A stretch of DNA of 64,000 bases from Amphimedon queenslandica (lineage: Eukaryota; Porifera; Demospongiae; Haplosclerida; Niphatidae): positions 973,712 to 1,037,711 of the forward strand of contig NW_003546243.1 in NCBI RefSeq assembly GCF_000090795.2, written 5' to 3'. Position 1 is the stretch's first letter; the number at the start of each line of letters is the position of its first letter. Shown here piece by piece: positions 62,201 through 64,000 of the stretch. The notes below the pieces were generated by a model. The model saw nothing but the letters and a program-made list of their open reading frames with translations, searched no databases and was not told the origin of the DNA. Made by a program: the position numbers and the translations under genes.

Positions 62201-63406
62201 ATGGCCCAATCTTCTGAGCATAGTCCATTTACTGATGGTGGTAAGTATGATCTGCACACATGAAAGCACCCATGCACACCTCAGTGAGCTAAGAGTGATG
62301 AATGCAAGAGACATGATGTACTTATTGAGTAGCTTTTAATATTCACTGTGTGCTTTAGACCTCTATCAATGTGTGTTTTTAGACCTCCAAAGATTAAAGC
62401 TGGAAGCTGCCTCCAATGAAGAAAGTGGATTTGAATTCTTTAAGAAAACAGATCATGTAGAACTGTGGAGAAGACCTACCGAAGAAAGTCCAATTGGTTT
62501 AGTAAAGGTATTTATATATGATGTAAGTTGTGGTTAGTAATTATGTCATGTGTAGGGGTTTCTTCATTTTCCAGGCATTCCAGTGGAAACTGGTCAGTTT
62601 GTGCTAATTTGTTTGTCTTGCAGTGTTATTTTACTTAAAGTTTAAATAATGTAGTTTTCAAATTGATTGTTGACATTGAACTGAGACGCGAATGGGAGAA
62701 ACAGATACCAGTTCTTGAAGTGCTAGATGATAATTCAAGCTATAGAACAATTTACTGGTAAATTGTATTGCTATTGATAATCATGTACTATGAATGCATA
62801 TCTCTACTTAGGTTAGTGAAAACACCTGTAGGAGTAAGTGATAGGGATTTTGTTCAGCACATGACACATGGCTCTGATGAGGAGGGTACAAAGTATATTT
62901 TATATAAGAATGCTGTTCACCCCAGCAGACCAGAAAGAAAAGGCATAGTCAGGTATAATTACCATGAAAATTAAATTGTCATAGTTTTATATTGCTTAAA
63001 GCAATAACAAAAGTCCCAATTCATTCCAAGACTGTTTAGTTATTACATATAAGAAGCTGTTTTGTAAACAATGCAAAAGGCTTCTGTTGTTGTTTCAGTA
63101 CAAGAATAATACACTGTACTATTGGCCCCTCTATAGGAAATATTATACTTTGCTGTACAATAATTAATGTTATTATTCAATATTGTGTCACTTCACAGGG
63201 CAAAAACAATATTCTCGGGGACACTGATCTATCCTGACAAGACAGATCCAAACTCAACATGTATGACAATGTTGATTCAAGATGATCTCAAGGGATACGT
63301 ACCAAAAGCTGTTGTCAATTACTTTTATTCTAAAGCACCAATAGTATGGCATGAGAACATTACTAGCTACTATGAGAAAGTATACAGCAAAAAGGATAGA
63401 ACTTGA
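62201..63406 (+). CDS. START-domain lipid-transfer protein, tandem copy 3
   Basis: The ATG at 62201 (MAQSSEHSPFTDGDLQRLKL) starts a third copy with the same six-exon plan: GFEFFKKTDHVELWRRPTEE, LVKGFLHFPGIPVET, LIVDIELRREWEKQIPVLEV, YWLVKTPVGVSDRDFVQHMT, AKTIFSGTLIYPDKTDPNST and QDDLKGYVPKAVVNYFYSKA, ending SKKDRT at 63406. It differs from copies 1 and 2 in the substrate-facing strands (DDLKGYVPK instead of DPMG), so it is the most diverged of the three and may bind a different lipid. That last point is inference. Confidence 0.88.
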
Positions 63407-63724
63407 AAAGTTAATTTATTTAATAATATTAATATTTTTGTATTCATTCATAAAACAATACAATATTAACGATAAATAATAATAATGATGATAATAATGA
63501 GAATAATATAATATTAATAGTCTATATGGCAGATTTGATTGTAAATTTGGTGCAAGTATAGTCGAATAATAAACAGAAAACAATAGATCCATTAAAAATT
63601 ATAATACACATACACAAGTACATACGCTGTACGTACACATTACAATTATTAATAGACTACACAGAAATTCAAATATCATTAAAAGCTACCAGCTGCCCTT
63701 GAAGCAGGGAGATGCTGCTTGCTG
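63407..63724. other. Convergent 3' flanks
   Basis: AT-rich region with ATAATAATG runs between START copy 3 and the Rab11-FIP-like gene. No gene or structured element is seen. Confidence 0.6.
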
Positions 63725-64000
63725 TCACAAGCTGTCACTAAGCAGTAGTTCAGGATTAGAATTCATGACTTTAACTAGGAGAGCCTCAAGATAACTCTTT
63801 GTGTCCTGTAGCTCTAGTGTCCGCCTCTTTAGTTTTGATTTCGTTCTAACCAACTCAGATATCAAAGCCTGAAAAGACAATTTACACTCATTTTTATTGC
63901 TCCTTTCTCTTTTCTCATCCTCCCTCTCTTCCTCAATATCCCTCACCTCTTTGCTCCATTCACAATAATCCTCTTCAGTTGTGGTCTCCTCTTCGTCCCA
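63725..64000 (-). CDS. Rab11-family-interacting-protein-like C-terminus (partial)
   Basis: Two exons are visible: 64000-63947 (acidic, WDEEETTTEEDYCEWSKE, continuing off the right edge) and 63868-63725 (ALISELVRTKSKLKRRTLEL, then QDTKSYLEALLVKVMNSNPE, ending LLLSDSL), joined across an 78-bp intron with TTTTCAG acceptor and phase 0. The end has the FIP-RBD pattern: a coiled coil running into (Y)(I/L)xxLLx(R/K)(V/I)MxxxPxLL. In Rab11-FIPs this segment dimerises and binds Rab11/Rab25 on recycling endosomes. Only the last ~65 residues are present, so class cannot be assigned. Confidence 0.65.
   Translation of the reverse strand, partial: WDEEETTTEEDYCEWSKEVRDIEEEREDEKRERSNKNECKLSFQALISELVRTKSKLKRRTLELQDTKSYLEALLVKVMNSNPELLLSDSL

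Overview
The window looks like nuclear genomic DNA of an early-branching animal, most likely a demosponge of the Amphimedon type. This is inferred from AT-rich sequence, compact genes with many short GT-AG introns (often 45-100 bp), very short shared promoters, and animal-specific families (vinculin, C/EBP, NUPR1, KPTN, tandem CARD-like domains, a BCL9-type Pygopus-binding motif). There are no operons or bacterial signals, and one 660-base assembly gap (20214-20873).

Layout. 1-4577 (-): SEC23, COPII coat, 3' end off the left edge. 4578-4877: divergent promoter with five CACGTG E-boxes. 4878-7310 (+): kaptin (KICSTOR, mTORC1 nutrient sensing). 7478-8161 (-): a C/EBP-like bZIP factor. 8416-10935 (+): membrane phospholipase B (GDSL). 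11065-11856 (-): ALKBH2 DNA repair dioxygenase. 12035-21285 (+): a phospholipase C of delta type with an extra C-terminal region. 21493-23030 (+): ES1/GATD3. 23427-24865 and 25101-27068 (+): two tandem PAF-acetylhydrolase genes. 27377-36954 (-): a low-complexity nuclear protein of about 2,000 residues carrying a BCL9/Legless HD1 (Pygopus-binding) motif. 38399-44801 (+): vinculin, shortened. 45932-48768 (+): an unnamed protein with two death-fold/CARD-like domains. 49378-50278 (-): a small single-pass membrane protein with an ITIM-like tail. 50537-57118 (-): FAN1 nuclease without the N-terminal UBZ part. 57541-57762 (-): NUPR1. 58103-59039 (+): ribosomal protein L15. 59216-63406 (+): three tandem START-domain genes. 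63725-64000 (-): the C-terminus of a Rab11-FIP-like protein.

Neighbours are mostly unrelated housekeeping or signalling genes. Two local duplications (PAF-AH x2, START x3) are the only gene clusters. Both are lipid-handling families, as are the phospholipases B and C here, but I see no evidence of a shared pathway. DNA repair is represented by ALKBH2 and FAN1.

Repeats: a dispersed family of about 186-bp units, often in short tandem arrays inside introns, has a perfect palindrome at its centre that exists in two alternative versions. There are also two MITEs of near-equal size (204 and 205 bp) with TA flanks and related terminal inverted repeats. Exon ends are read by eye from frame continuity and GT-AG signals; spans are firmer than individual splice sites.
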